From contig NZ_WQLV01000012.1 of NCBI RefSeq assembly GCF_009753675.1, positions 62,001 through 126,000 on the forward strand: DNA of 64,000 nucleotides, in the 5' to 3' direction. This DNA is from Parasedimentitalea huanghaiensis. GTDB lineage: Bacteria > Pseudomonadota > Alphaproteobacteria > Rhodobacterales > Rhodobacteraceae. The position numbers and the translations under genes were made by a program. Numbering within the stretch: position 1 is the stretch's first letter; each line of letters starts with the position of its first letter. The notes under the pieces were generated by a model, which saw nothing but the letters and a program-made list of their open reading frames with translations, made no database searches and was not told the origin of the DNA. Positions 36,219-45,419 of the stretch are shown piece after piece.

Positions 36219-36788
36219 TCAGATCAGTTTTACTTGCGTTCCCACCAAGGTTCGTCCGAAAACTTCCTCAATGTGTTCATTGTACAGTCCAATACAGCCA
36301 TTCGAAGAACGCCGACCTATTTTGCGGGTGTCATGAGTTCCGTGAATTCGGTAATACTGCCAAGATAGGTAGAGCGCCCGAGTACCCAGAGGATTGCTTG
36401 GATCACCACCCTGTACATAAGCCGGCCATTCCGGATTACGCTCCCGCATCGAAGGGGTTGGTGCCCATCCAGGATTTTTCCGCTTCTCGACGACACTGGT
36501 GTATCCCCGTTTCGTCAAATCATCAGTAAGTGGAACCGAAGTGGGGTAAATCCGCATTTCTCCGTCTTTGGTCCAATGTTGGAGAACCCGTGAATTTGTG
36601 TCGGAAATGATGATACCCCGGCCTATACGATCAAAGTGGTCCTGCCAATCATGCGTCACAAAGGCGGAAATACTTCGTTCCACCGAAATCTGGTCCTCAG
36701 CCTGCAGAACGGCGGGCATCGCAATGGCCCCTACTGTACCAGCAATCATCGCACGTCTACTTGGCTTCTTGCTGCTGCAAAAATCCAT
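36219..36788 (-). CDS. L,D-transpeptidase (YkuD domain)
   Basis: A 189-aa exported enzyme that cross-links peptidoglycan peptides or attaches them to proteins. ATG 36788 follows GGAAAGGAAAG and begins a leader with SRRAMIAGTVGAIAMP (Tat-like). The YkuD catalytic block is YRIHGTHDTRKIGRRSSNGC with the nucleophilic Cys, then IGLYNEHIEEV. Its presence in a copper island is notable: L,D-transpeptidases are copper-sensitive in other bacteria (established for E. coli enzymes), so a dedicated copy may support the wall under copper stress. Confidence 0.88.
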   Translation of the reverse strand: MDFCSSKKPSRRAMIAGTVGAIAMPAVLQAEDQISVERSISAFVTHDWQDHFDRIGRGIIISDTNSRVLQHWTKDGEMRIYPTSVPLTDDLTKRGYTSVVEKRKNPGWAPTPSMRERNPEWPAYVQGGDPSNPLGTRALYLSWQYYRIHGTHDTRKIGRRSSNGCIGLYNEHIEEVFGRTLVGTQVKLI

Positions 36789-36960
36789 TCGACTTTCCTT
36801 TCCCGCTGTTTCTACCAATAGGCGCTATGTCTTACGCTCTAGCAAACACCACAAAGGCTTCAAACACTTGCGGGCCTTTTAGTTTGTATCGAAATGTATC
36901 CTTGACCTTAGCCGTTGAAAGGCAGGCATATAGAGCAAAGTCATCTGACCGAGGCACCCT

Positions 36961-37278
36961 GTGGCAAAACAAGAGAACCCAACTCCTTCAACGCAATCGC
37001 GCACTGGTATCAAGAGAATGCACATTGCGATGATTATGTGCTGTATGTTTATGCTGATACCAGTTTTCAGCCATGTGATGGCTGGTAATGGGCAAAATGG
37101 AAGTGGTCTTAATCTGACCACCCTCGCCCCACTTCTACTTTGTGTTGGTGCCCATTTAATAATGCACAAGATGATGGGCAAAAGCTGCCACGGCAAAGAC
37201 AAGGATAACGTAGCGGAGCAAGACATGCCTCGCAGCCAAGTCACCTCATCGGACGTTCCATTGATCAAGCGAACCTGA
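36961..37278 (+). CDS. Small DUF2933-like membrane protein
   Basis: A 105-aa protein from a GTG with GAGG upstream; an internal ATG at 37018 is an alternative. Two hydrophobic segments (MHIAMIMCCMFMLIPVFSHV and LAPLLLCVGAHLIMHKMM) are followed by HGKD and a charged tail. The Met/His/Cys-rich second half resembles DUF2933-type proteins found in copper and silver resistance loci. Function unknown. Confidence 0.65.
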   Translation: MAKQENPTPSTQSRTGIKRMHIAMIMCCMFMLIPVFSHVMAGNGQNGSGLNLTTLAPLLLCVGAHLIMHKMMGKSCHGKDKDNVAEQDMPRSQVTSSDVPLIKRT

Positions 37279-37460
37279 GATTGTTTTTGCGTTCTTCGTG
37301 AGAAGACACCGAATAACCACTTGAAAAATAAACCTAGCCCGCCTGACTCCGGCACGACACTCTGCCGAGCCTCGCACAAGGATCCAAATGCCTTTTGACG
37401 ACAAACTTCTTACTGTCCGAACGCTGTCTGCGCTTGTTTAGCTGGCAGTGGAAGTCGAGA

Positions 37461-38090
37461 TCAGGGGCAAGTCTTCGAAACAGCGGTGGATCTACCGCGC
37501 AAATGCCCCAAACCCAGAGCCAGAAGTAATCCCAGCAAAGAAGACACCAGCAGCACAAATTTGGTCAACGTTATGGGACCAAGCATAGTCGCGAACATCA
37601 TTGATGGTGTTGGGTAGCTGGAAATGAGGGTATGAATGAGCGCATTTTCGAGCATGTCGGTTACAAACCAAGCAATGGGCAGCGCATACACCAGCCGTCG
37701 CCACGTTTCTGAACGCATCCGCCCACCTGTGAATCTGGCAAATGCTAGGAAGAAGGCAAGCAATGAAAGCGGGAAAAGGACATCGCCTGTGTAAGTCATC
37801 AATCGGTAGGTTTCGCGACCTTGAGCTCCAAACCCTTCGATCCGCTCCAGAACTTCAGCGGTGGAGAAAGAGGGGCTTTGGTCGAACAAAGGCGCACCTC
37901 CGATTGCGGCCTGAACCGCTCCCGCCCCAATTGGTAGCTTGGTCAGATGAGTGATGCCAAACATGCCAAGTACCAACCCAAGCGCCAACAACACCGGCAG
38001 GCCGCCTGATTTGCGTGAGGTCACAAGCAACCCGGCAATCACGCCCATGAAAAAAATCGTGGGAATGAAGATCAGATGTTCTTGTGTCAT
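37461..38090 (-). CDS. Hypothetical multi-pass membrane protein
   Basis: A 209-aa protein with about five membrane segments (IFIPTIFFMGVIAGLLVT, LPVLLALGLVLGMFGITHL, VLFPLSLLAFFLAFARF, LVYALPIAWFVTDML and a final LTKFVLLVSSLLGLLLAL). The soluble loop between segments 2 and 3 contains LERIEGFGAQGRETYR. No catalytic motif is recognised. It is divergent from a TetR regulator gene, which probably represses it. Confidence 0.65.
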   Translation of the reverse strand: MTQEHLIFIPTIFFMGVIAGLLVTSRKSGGLPVLLALGLVLGMFGITHLTKLPIGAGAVQAAIGGAPLFDQSPSFSTAEVLERIEGFGAQGRETYRLMTYTGDVLFPLSLLAFFLAFARFTGGRMRSETWRRLVYALPIAWFVTDMLENALIHTLISSYPTPSMMFATMLGPITLTKFVLLVSSLLGLLLALGLGHLRGRSTAVSKTCP

Positions 38091-38248
38091 GACGACCCCC
38101 TTCAGAGTTGATTATGGACATTCGTCCATTTTCGGATGATGGTCCGCGAATTACAGGAAAAGAGAACGCAAACAATCGACAACGTTTTTCAAAATGTGCG
38201 TTTGCAGACATATGCTGGGCTGATGTCCGGAAACGAAAGGTTGGCGAC

Positions 38249-38821
38249 ATGACGAGAGGTGAAGACCGGCGTGTGCGCCGCACCCGTTCGGCGCTACAGA
38301 CTGCCTTGTTAGAATTGGTGGTAAAGCGGGCCTATGAAACAATCACCGTGGCGGATATCTGTGACGCCGCTGATGTTGGGCGTTCGGCATTTTATCAGCA
38401 TTTCAAAGGTAAGGACGACCTGCTGCGCGCCGGATTTGCAAAACTCGAAGACGACCTTGGCAGGGGCGAGGCCGGACAAGATGCCAGTTTCAGCAATGCC
38501 TTTCTGGAACATGCGATCCAGCACCGGGTGCTTTATCGCGCACTCATGCGCAGCCAAGCGGCCCCAATTGTTTCCGCTGCGATCCGGCGCATTCTAGTTG
38601 AAAAAGCTTCCAACCTGATTACCGCCGAAAGCGGCACGGGCGTTCCCCGCGAGCTCAGAGCGACACTACTTGCGGACCTGTTGCTATCGTTGACGCTTTG
38701 GTGGTTCGACCGGGATGCGAGGCTACCGGTTTGCGATGTCGAAGCAATGTTTGCTGAGATGGCGACAGGAATCCTCGGCGAACAGGGTGGCAGATACGCA
38801 AGCCCCGGCCAAACCAAATAG
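38249..38821 (+). CDS. TetR-family transcriptional regulator
   Basis: A 190-aa regulator. The N-terminal HTH reads TRSALQTALLELV...YETITVADICDAADVGRSAF, then YQHFKGKDDLL, the classic TetR pattern. ATG 38249 gives normal family length and follows AAAGG; an in-frame start at 38108 would add 47 atypical residues. The ligand domain is generic. It lies head-to-head with the membrane-protein gene at 37461-38090. Confidence 0.87.
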   Translation: MTRGEDRRVRRTRSALQTALLELVVKRAYETITVADICDAADVGRSAFYQHFKGKDDLLRAGFAKLEDDLGRGEAGQDASFSNAFLEHAIQHRVLYRALMRSQAAPIVSAAIRRILVEKASNLITAESGTGVPRELRATLLADLLLSLTLWWFDRDARLPVCDVEAMFAEMATGILGEQGGRYASPGQTK

Positions 38822-38884
38822 GGGGCGGTCATAAAGGTGTTGTTGTTCACTCACTGCGATGGGCCGACGCCTCGCAACGTGATA

Positions 38885-40285
38885 TTATTCTCCCTTAGGA
38901 AAGTTCGTTTCTGCAAGTGGGATTGCTATCGTCGCACGAAGCCCTCCGGCATCTCGGTTACTCAACGAAATCTCTCCCCCGTGCGCTCGGACTATGGTTC
39001 GTGCGATTGAAAGACCCAAGCCATGTCCCCCGGTTTCGAGAGAACGCGATTGTTCTAGCCGGAAAAACGGATCAAATACCCGCTCAAGATCGGCCGCAGG
39101 AACACCGGGCCCGTCGTCGTCAATGGTTATGACAACTTCACCGTCCTCGATACCGTGGCAAACATGAGCACTGTCGCCATATCGCACTGCATTCTCGATG
39201 ATGTTTCGAAGCGCTCGACGCATCGCATTGGGGCGTATCCGCGCTTCATAGGAACGGCTTCCATCCAGTCCGAAGGGTGCAACCATGTCACTCCGAAGAG
39301 CATCAAGGAATTCACTGACGTTGACGACCTCGGGTTCTTCGGATCCTGCTAACCCACGCGCAAAGGTCAGCGTTGCCTCAACCATAGACTGCATTTCCTC
39401 GACCGATGCGACAAGACTTTCGCGAGTTTCATCGTCATCCACCATTTCGGCCCGTACTCGCATTGCAGTCAGAGGAGATCGCAAATCGTGGCCAAGAGCC
39501 GCAAGAAGCCTGGTCCGATCAGCAACAAAACGCGTTAGACGACCCTGCATGTGGTTGAACGTCTTGGTCAGGTTGCGAACTTCGGTTGGCCCTACCACCG
39601 GCAATTCCGTGACATCTTCACCGCGCCCCAGGCGATCAGTGGCACCCACAAGTCGCCGCAGTGGCCCAAGCAGACGCGTCATGACAAACCAGAAAACAGA
39701 GGTCAGGATTGCACCTGCGGACAGTGTGAATGTGAGCATTGAATAGAACGGCCATTGAATCGGAGGTCGTTCAAATCGTGTTCCGACATTCAGCCAACGG
39801 CTTCCGTCCACAGCGATGGTCAGGTTCATTTCTATCGCAGACAGTTCACCACGCATCATAGCTTTGTGCATTTCTGCCATCCCAGGTGACAGATGTGGCA
39901 ACGGTAGGATTTGACCCTGAATCTGGTGCAGCTCGACTCGAATATCGCGACTGAAATTGTCGTCAAGCAAAGTACGAATCCGGGCTTCGACCAATCCACC
40001 ATCCGAATGGTCACTGTGCTGAACGCCCGGCTCATCAGATAAATCAAACCGGACAAGCGGAGAATTCGCCGCGCGCAGGATCGAAGGGTGCAAATCTGGT
40101 GGAGCTTCTTCAATGAGACGGGCAACATTGGCAGCTCTCCCCGCCGCTTCGAAGCCTAAGGCCGCCCTGACAGCAAGACTGCGTTCGTCAGCAAAAAGCC
40201 AGAGGCTGATCAATTGTGCAGCCGCCAGTGCGGCAACAACAAGTAGAACCAATTGCCCTCTCAAACTAAGCAAAAAACCAGGCAT
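38885..40285 (-). CDS. Two-component sensor histidine kinase (EnvZ/CusS type)
   Basis: A 466-aa membrane kinase. Two membrane segments (about 8-28 and 180-203) flank a periplasmic sensor domain. A HAMP domain follows, then the phosphoacceptor motif ALGHDLRSPLTAMR, the N box NIIENAVRYG, and the G boxes DDGPGVP and GGHGLGLSIA. ATG 40285 overlaps the regulator stop (TAATG). The sensor domain has several His residues (MAEMHKAMM region). Location in the copper island suggests a periplasmic copper sensor, but the signal is unproven. Confidence 0.9.
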   Translation of the reverse strand: MPGFLLSLRGQLVLLVVAALAAAQLISLWLFADERSLAVRAALGFEAAGRAANVARLIEEAPPDLHPSILRAANSPLVRFDLSDEPGVQHSDHSDGGLVEARIRTLLDDNFSRDIRVELHQIQGQILPLPHLSPGMAEMHKAMMRGELSAIEMNLTIAVDGSRWLNVGTRFERPPIQWPFYSMLTFTLSAGAILTSVFWFVMTRLLGPLRRLVGATDRLGRGEDVTELPVVGPTEVRNLTKTFNHMQGRLTRFVADRTRLLAALGHDLRSPLTAMRVRAEMVDDDETRESLVASVEEMQSMVEATLTFARGLAGSEEPEVVNVSEFLDALRSDMVAPFGLDGSRSYEARIRPNAMRRALRNIIENAVRYGDSAHVCHGIEDGEVVITIDDDGPGVPAADLERVFDPFFRLEQSRSLETGGHGLGLSIARTIVRAHGGEISLSNRDAGGLRATIAIPLAETNFPKGE

Positions 40286-41007
40286 TAACGTTGCACTTCC
40301 ACTTCCACCGACAGGCAATAACCTCCATTACGAATAGTCTTGATAATTTTTGGGCGCAGGATGTCTGCCTCCACCTTGCGTCGTAACCGACTAATCTGGT
40401 TATCAATAGTGCGATCCAGCGGTCCAGCTGAACGACCCTGCGTGAGATCCAAAAGCTCGTCTCGGCTTAGCACCACACGCGGGCGCTCCAACAGCACCAA
40501 CAGCAATTTGAAATCGGCATAAGTTAGGGATATCTCGGAACCAGTTTCCGTCACTAAGACTTGCCGATCTACATCCAAAACCAAATGCGCAAATGATAGT
40601 TTTTTTCCCGAAAAATCCCCTGCTACGGTCTCGATTTGCGACACGCGTCTAAGGACAGCCTTGATACGAGCAAGCAATTCGCGCGGGTTAAACGGCTTTA
40701 CTAGATAATCGTCTGCACCGATCTCAAGCCCCACAATTCTGTCTGTTTCTTCAGCCAAAGCAGTCAGCATGATAATGGGTAAATTTTTGCTTGCCGAGAT
40801 GCGCTGGCAGACCGACAGACCGCTCTCTCCGGGCATCATCACATCCAGAACCATCAGGTCGAAATGCCCTTTTGACAATTTGGCATCCATTTCCACGGCA
40901 TCTTTTGCCGCCGTTGCCCTCACCCCATTCTTCTCAAGAAAACGGGTTACGCTGTCCCGGATCTGCTGGTGGTCATCAACAACAAGGATATGTGGCGTGT
41001 TTATCAT
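40285..41007 (-). CDS. OmpR-family response regulator
   Basis: A 240-aa regulator. The receiver domain has the acidic pair VVDDHQQ, phosphoacceptor Asp in LDVMMPGESG (about 53-62), and KPFNPRELLARI with the conserved Lys. The winged-helix C-terminus includes LSRDELLDLTQGRS and RTIDNQISRLRRKVE. Expressed with the kinase through TAATG overlap. Divergent from the EF-hand gene, its likely target along with the cytochrome operons. Confidence 0.92.
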   Translation of the reverse strand: MINTPHILVVDDHQQIRDSVTRFLEKNGVRATAAKDAVEMDAKLSKGHFDLMVLDVMMPGESGLSVCQRISASKNLPIIMLTALAEETDRIVGLEIGADDYLVKPFNPRELLARIKAVLRRVSQIETVAGDFSGKKLSFAHLVLDVDRQVLVTETGSEISLTYADFKLLLVLLERPRVVLSRDELLDLTQGRSAGPLDRTIDNQISRLRRKVEADILRPKIIKTIRNGGYCLSVEVEVQR

Positions 41008-41167
41008 GAAACCTTAATAGTAGACTCTCGCAGCACAGCCAGCTGCATTTTTGTCGCCGTTTGTATCACGAAGGCTTCATTGCGACATCCCGTTACAATT
41101 CGGCAGATGCATCTGCTTTCATTTGGTTTTTTATCCCCACTTAAAACTGCATGAAATGGAGAGAAAC

Positions 41168-41773
41168 ATGTCGGAAAAAACTAAAGCTGCACTTGCCCTC
41201 ATTTTCGCGTTGGGTGGCGCCAACTTCGTTTATGCTGATGAAAATCATCACGAAAACGCGATACCAGAACACCATACAACAGAGGAGCAAAGTGCTGGAA
41301 ACACTTCTAAACAGATGATGATGCCGGGTAGCTCGGAAATGGGCGGCAAACATCATGAAATGATGCAAAACATGATGCTACAGATGCATGCCGGCATGGC
41401 TATGAAAGGTTCCGTGGGCGGGATGGGCATAATGGATCGAGAAATGTTAGGCTTCATGCACACTCCTATGGGCAAAAACATCAAGCCGGACGCCAACGGT
41501 GACGGAGAAATTTCTTCTGAAGAGTCACAAAACCACATGCAATCAATGCGAACCATTGCAGATAAGGACGGTAACGGCACTGTGTCGCTCGAAGAATTCG
41601 AGACGCTTCATAACATGGTGATGCGTAACCAGATGGTGGATCGCTTTCAGCACCTGGATGCTGACGGAGACGGTGAAATAACTGAAAGTGAGATGACCAC
41701 CCAAGCCAACCGGATGAAAACACATTCGTCCACAAAAATGAAACCAAGTGACGCGCCGATATCAGAGAGTTGA
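41168..41773 (+). CDS. Exported EF-hand protein, Met/His-rich
   Basis: A 201-aa protein. ATG 41168 follows GGAGAG and begins a signal peptide ending near NFVYADE. Residues 25-100 are packed with Met and His (HHEMMQNMMLQMHAGMAM). Three EF-hand loops follow: DANGDGEISSEE (108-119), DKDGNGTVSLEE (132-143) and DADGDGEITESE (164-175). EF-hands bind Ca(2+); the Met/His stretch suggests Cu(I) binding. Divergent from the two-component genes and probably regulated by them. Confidence 0.82.
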   Translation: MSEKTKAALALIFALGGANFVYADENHHENAIPEHHTTEEQSAGNTSKQMMMPGSSEMGGKHHEMMQNMMLQMHAGMAMKGSVGGMGIMDREMLGFMHTPMGKNIKPDANGDGEISSEESQNHMQSMRTIADKDGNGTVSLEEFETLHNMVMRNQMVDRFQHLDADGDGEITESEMTTQANRMKTHSSTKMKPSDAPISES

Positions 41774-42228
41774 CAGGGCTCCTTGACTTTGCCCGAATAG
41801 GGCCAACAACGGCTCAGATGTTGCGGCCGAAACTGTCATAAGATGGGTTGTAACTGCTGCTGCGAAAGCCGCTTTCTCCGATCAGAAGAGGATGGATCGG
41901 AGAAAGTCATAATGCGCGGTACTGCGACGAACTATTCAATAGCGAAGTTTTCTACGGTTTGTTGGTTTGTGTCCGCCGCCAGAATTTTTAGGGGCCAGTA
42001 TCGTCCGACATGGGGATTACGTATTGGTCCAAATTTTATTACATATAATTCAATGACTTAGATAGAGTGGCGGCATTACCCGCTCCGACTTCCGACGTCT
42101 AAAAACCGACCTGCGACACAGAGAATCCGCGCAATTTCAGAGGATTATGCCCCTTACAAGGTGCCCTGAACGGCAAAAACCGCCCCTGGGGGCGGCTTAC
42201 AAGACGAAGGAATCTCGAGTCCTCCGGT
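41774..42228. other. Gene-free region with possible transposon-end sequences
   Basis: No gene supported. Two inward-facing sequences resemble each other: TGTCCGCCGCCAGAATTTTT (from 41970) and its rough inverse ending TAAAAACCGACCTGCGACA (to 42118). They could be the ends of a 149-bp non-autonomous element of the TGTC...GACA type. No 5-bp target duplication is seen, so this is tentative. Confidence 0.3.
42165..42202 (-). terminator. Rho-independent terminator of the TniB-like gene
   Basis: On the minus strand, CCGCCCCCAGGGGCGG folds into a GC-rich hairpin followed by TTTTT, about 30 bases after the TniB stop codon. Clear intrinsic terminator. Confidence 0.8.
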
Positions 42229-43377
42229 TTACTTCGGCCGACGGCGCTCCACCTGCCGCTCTTCTTCATATCGCTGCATTGCTTTCAGCGTGTCGATGCT
42301 CGACCAGTGCTCGGCTACGAAGGGGTTTAGCTCCTCATCGCAATCCATTCTCATTTCGTAGGCATCTGCGAAATGTCCCATATCGACCGCGCTATCCCCC
42401 TGCCCCAAGCATTCTCCGATCGCCTCAATAGCCATTTCTACCGCAATACCGAAACGCCCTACCGAAGCGTGGATCAAGATCCGAATGAACTCACCAAGGG
42501 CTAGGATGCCGGGATCTGTGATGCCCGCATCATCAAACAACCGCATCAAAGTTTCACGAAGCGTTTGCCCATCGTCCTCGAATGTCAGAGGCCGCATTTC
42601 CATCGGCCGTAACCTACGCCGCAATGGTTCATCCAAATTGACCAGATGTCTGGCTTCCGGCGTCGCAGTCATGATGAGACAGACCGGCCATTCCTTGTGC
42701 TGCATCATGTTACGAAAGACTTTGAGGAAGACTTCAACACTGTCCTTGGTCTTGTAGCGCCCACTGTCCTGCACTTCGTCTAGGTGAATGGCGGCAATGC
42801 GGCACTCCTTCAGGTATTCTATCACCAGTTTCCCGAGATAATCCTCGTCACGCCGACTCTTCGCTGGGTACCCGAGCGCTTGAAGGATCGCTTTCAGGGC
42901 CTCCTTGACCGTCGACCGTCCAGGAACAACGACACTCAAGATCCGCGTGCCGAACTCCCAATCTCCCGCTTGTGCCGTTAGGGCGTTGTGCTCTTTGATG
43001 ATCTCAGCAGCGATACGCGACTTACCGGCTCCTGCGGGGCCAATGAGCACCGCCCCCTTCAACTCGCTCCGCCCTTCCCGACGGCGTGCTTCTCGCTGCG
43101 CCAGAACACTGAACACCCGCGTCCGGAAGCGATGATAGGTTTCTGTCCGCTCGAAATAGTCCTCAAGGCGGACAAGGCGCGCCGCCAACGAGTTCATTTC
43201 ATTGAAGTCGACTAGCGCCTCGGAGCTAACCTGCAACACCTCGGACTGATGAGGCAAGTGGGACGTAGGATTGGAGATGGCGAGGGCATCTTCGGTTCCG
43301 TTACGGACTTTGATCATGACAGTACTTTCTCGTTCGCGGCCATCGAATGATGACGCGGGATAATGGATGGTGCTCAT
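42229..43377 (-). CDS. TniB-like (TnsC-type) AAA+ ATPase, solitary
   Basis: A 382-aa AAA ATPase. Walker A is LIGPAGAGKSR (about 110-120) and Walker B IAAIHLDEVQDSG; the sensor motif is LIMTATPEARHL. The arrangement, with VNLDEPLRRRLRPMEMRPLT and a helical C-terminus, is that of the TniB family, which selects targets for the DDE transposase TniA in Tn5053/Tn7-like elements. Neither TniA, TniQ nor a resolvase gene flanks it. It has its own terminator. It may be an orphan relic or a protein recruited for another role; the frame is intact. Confidence 0.82.
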   Translation of the reverse strand: MSTIHYPASSFDGRERESTVMIKVRNGTEDALAISNPTSHLPHQSEVLQVSSEALVDFNEMNSLAARLVRLEDYFERTETYHRFRTRVFSVLAQREARRREGRSELKGAVLIGPAGAGKSRIAAEIIKEHNALTAQAGDWEFGTRILSVVVPGRSTVKEALKAILQALGYPAKSRRDEDYLGKLVIEYLKECRIAAIHLDEVQDSGRYKTKDSVEVFLKVFRNMMQHKEWPVCLIMTATPEARHLVNLDEPLRRRLRPMEMRPLTFEDDGQTLRETLMRLFDDAGITDPGILALGEFIRILIHASVGRFGIAVEMAIEAIGECLGQGDSAVDMGHFADAYEMRMDCDEELNPFVAEHWSSIDTLKAMQRYEEERQVERRRPK

Positions 43378-44154
43378 AGGAGCGGCTTTGGCGGTCGATC
43401 AGCGGAGCTGGGTCGGTTAGTCGCTAAACACCAACCGCCGACCATGCAGGGGACGCCCTTGTCGGCTCCTGATTGAAACAACCAGACTAGGTACGCGTCA
43501 ACAGATCAGCGCGGTGGATATACGGCGGGGTTCACCACGCTTTGGGTCAGGGTCTCATGGTTCTCGTTGCGATCGATGTCTCTCAAAACCCTCAATACCA
43601 GCGTTAGGTAAGGCGGGATTTTCCGCGGAATATGCCGGGCTGCCGAATAGGCGGAAAATCATCTTTTCTGGCCTGCATCTCTGCAACACTCCAGTCTTAC
43701 GACCAGACGGGAAAGTTATGTAAGCGCGCATATTCAGTTGAGCACAAAATCCAAAATTCGTCAATTACCAACACCAATTCAATCACTTACAGATTTTTCC
43801 GAAAAACACATTTCTCGCAACACTGGATTCTCACCTCTCTTTCTACAGGCCTTGCCTACATTATGGACGTTCGTTCCTCTCATCTTCAAAATTGCAGGTA
43901 GGCGCAGGAAAACTGCTTGGATACAGTTCATGTGTCAAAAATTATATAGAAAACTCAACGACATCACTTGTTGCTGGCGATATTGATTGCCGAGGCAAAA
44001 GCAGAAGGATTGATGCAGGCACTACGATATTATCGATTCCACAGCCTCGACCTGCATGCATTGCTCAAATGGCGCGACCAGCCATTCATCATGCAGGCGC
44101 GAAAAATTCCAAATTCCGGCGATCCAGGGATAAGGAGTAGCTTTGTTGAGGGCA
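43378..44154. other. Gene-free region upstream of the TniB-like gene
   Basis: About 780 bases. Several short open frames occur on both strands, none with a ribosome-binding site or recognisable motif. A transposase remnant was looked for upstream of TniB and not found. The right part (43740-44100) is AT-richer than its surroundings, which fits inserted or decayed DNA. Confidence 0.4.
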
Positions 44155-45048
44155 TTAATGACTATGAAACCGATCTGCCAAAAAATCCACGAACACCCGT
44201 ATTTTAGGGGCAAGGTTGCGTTTGTTGGCGAAAATTACAGCAATATCCGCGTTTGTTTGGGTGTATTCAGGTATGAGCCTGACGAGATCACCTGCGGCAA
44301 TTCTTTCAGCCACCAAATAGTTGGACAATCGCGCGATTCCCAAGCCAGCCAGCGCAGCTTTGTATACAGCGTCGGCGCTGTTACCCACAAAGTTACCAGT
44401 CGCATCAACCGTATGGCTGACACCGCCCAACTTGGCATGCCAAGCATTCCTGCCAATAACATTAGACATGCGTAGACAATTGAATTTCGACAAGTCGCTA
44501 AAGGATTTTGGGCTGCCATGACGTTCGATGAAACCCGGTGATGCACATAGAATACGTTCGTTCTTCATGATTTTCTTCGCAATGACATTTGGGTTGGTCA
44601 GTTGCTCCGCAAAGTTTATAGCAACATCAAAGCCCTCTTCTTCAAGGTCAACCTGCCGGTCGGTCAGCTCCAACGACACCGTTATTTCGCGGTAAAGATC
44701 CAGAAAATCCGGCAAAACACTGATTAGTTGGGACTTGCCAAAAACCACGCTTGAAGCAACACGGATCGTACCCATTGGCCGACTATTGAACGCGGAGAAA
44801 TGATCCTCAGCCTCCAGAAACCTATCGGCCATTGCTCGGCACTTTTCATAATACTCTCGGCCATCCTCTGTCACGGACACACCAGCTTTTGTGCGATGTA
44901 AAAGCCGACGTCCGACACGGTCCTCTAAATGTCCGATCTGTTTGCTCACAGCAGATGGCGTTTGTCCGCTCGCTCTGGACGCCGCCGAAATGCTTCCCAT
45001 TTCAACGACTTTCACAAAAACCAGCATCTGTGCGGATGCATCCATCAT
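44155..45048 (-). CDS. LysR-family transcriptional regulator
   Basis: A 297-aa regulator. The N-terminal HTH is canonical (MLVFVKVVEMGSISAASRAS, then SAVSKQIGHLEDRVGRRLL). The effector domain begins near RVASSVVFGKSQLISVLPDF. ATG 45048 follows GGAAAGGG; upstream codons in frame are unlikely to be used. It is divergent from two DUF1127 genes, with an inverted repeat in the gap, so it probably regulates them and itself. The effector cannot be inferred. Confidence 0.9.
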   Translation of the reverse strand: MMDASAQMLVFVKVVEMGSISAASRASGQTPSAVSKQIGHLEDRVGRRLLHRTKAGVSVTEDGREYYEKCRAMADRFLEAEDHFSAFNSRPMGTIRVASSVVFGKSQLISVLPDFLDLYREITVSLELTDRQVDLEEEGFDVAINFAEQLTNPNVIAKKIMKNERILCASPGFIERHGSPKSFSDLSKFNCLRMSNVIGRNAWHAKLGGVSHTVDATGNFVGNSADAVYKAALAGLGIARLSNYLVAERIAAGDLVRLIPEYTQTNADIAVIFANKRNLAPKIRVFVDFLADRFHSH

Positions 45049-45131
45049 GCGTCGTACCCTTTCCTGCTTGGCACCCCCCCTATGCAAATTCACTGGATTG
45101 GAGACGGGGTATGTTTGCGCTACCTCTGCAC

Positions 45132-45149
45132 TGCAGCATAAATACTGCA
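45132..45149. promoter_or_regulatory. Inverted repeat in the LysR/DUF1127 intergenic region
   Basis: TGCAG-CATAAATA-CTGCA forms an 18-bp dyad, followed two bases later by another TGCAG. AT-rich centre and 5-bp arms fit a LysR-type box. It lies between the LysR start (45048) and the first DUF1127 start (45171). Confidence 0.5.
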
Positions 45150-45170
45150 ATGCAGCAAAAAGGAAAACGC

Positions 45171-45419
45171 ATGATGCCAATGGCAATTTCTAGTAACAAT
45201 GCACGTTTGCAAGCCGTTCTGGATGATCTCCGCTCAGGCTTTAAGCGCTTTCTGCTTGTAGCTCAGCAGGCAAACGAACGACGACGCATTTACCGAGCTA
45301 CCGTTTGGGAACTCAACAACCTCACCAACCGAGACTTGGCCGACCTTGGGATTTCCCGATCGCACATTCGCCGACTTGCGCTTGAGGCATCACAAAAAGG
45401 TCGGGCAAATGAAGTATAG
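45171..45419 (+). CDS. DUF1127 small arginine-rich protein
   Basis: An 82-aa basic protein starting at tandem ATGs (45171, 45174) after AAAAGGAAAA. The C-terminal half carries the DUF1127 signature ELNNLTNRDLADLGISRSHI (family pattern: L..L.DR.L.DIGI.R..I). In Rhodobacter sphaeroides a DUF1127 protein (CcaF1) binds RNA and its gene is co-transcribed with the CcsR sRNAs. Here the same order of gene(s) then hairpins is seen. It overlaps the next DUF1127 gene by 11 bases. Confidence 0.85.
   Translation: MMPMAISSNNARLQAVLDDLRSGFKRFLLVAQQANERRRIYRATVWELNNLTNRDLADLGISRSHIRRLALEASQKGRANEV

Noticed and set aside
43514-44207. Several 70-90 codon frames upstream of the TniB-like gene, examined as a TniA transposase remnant or further DUF1127 genes
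   Set aside because: No DDE, HTH or DUF1127 pattern could be aligned, and none has a credible start.
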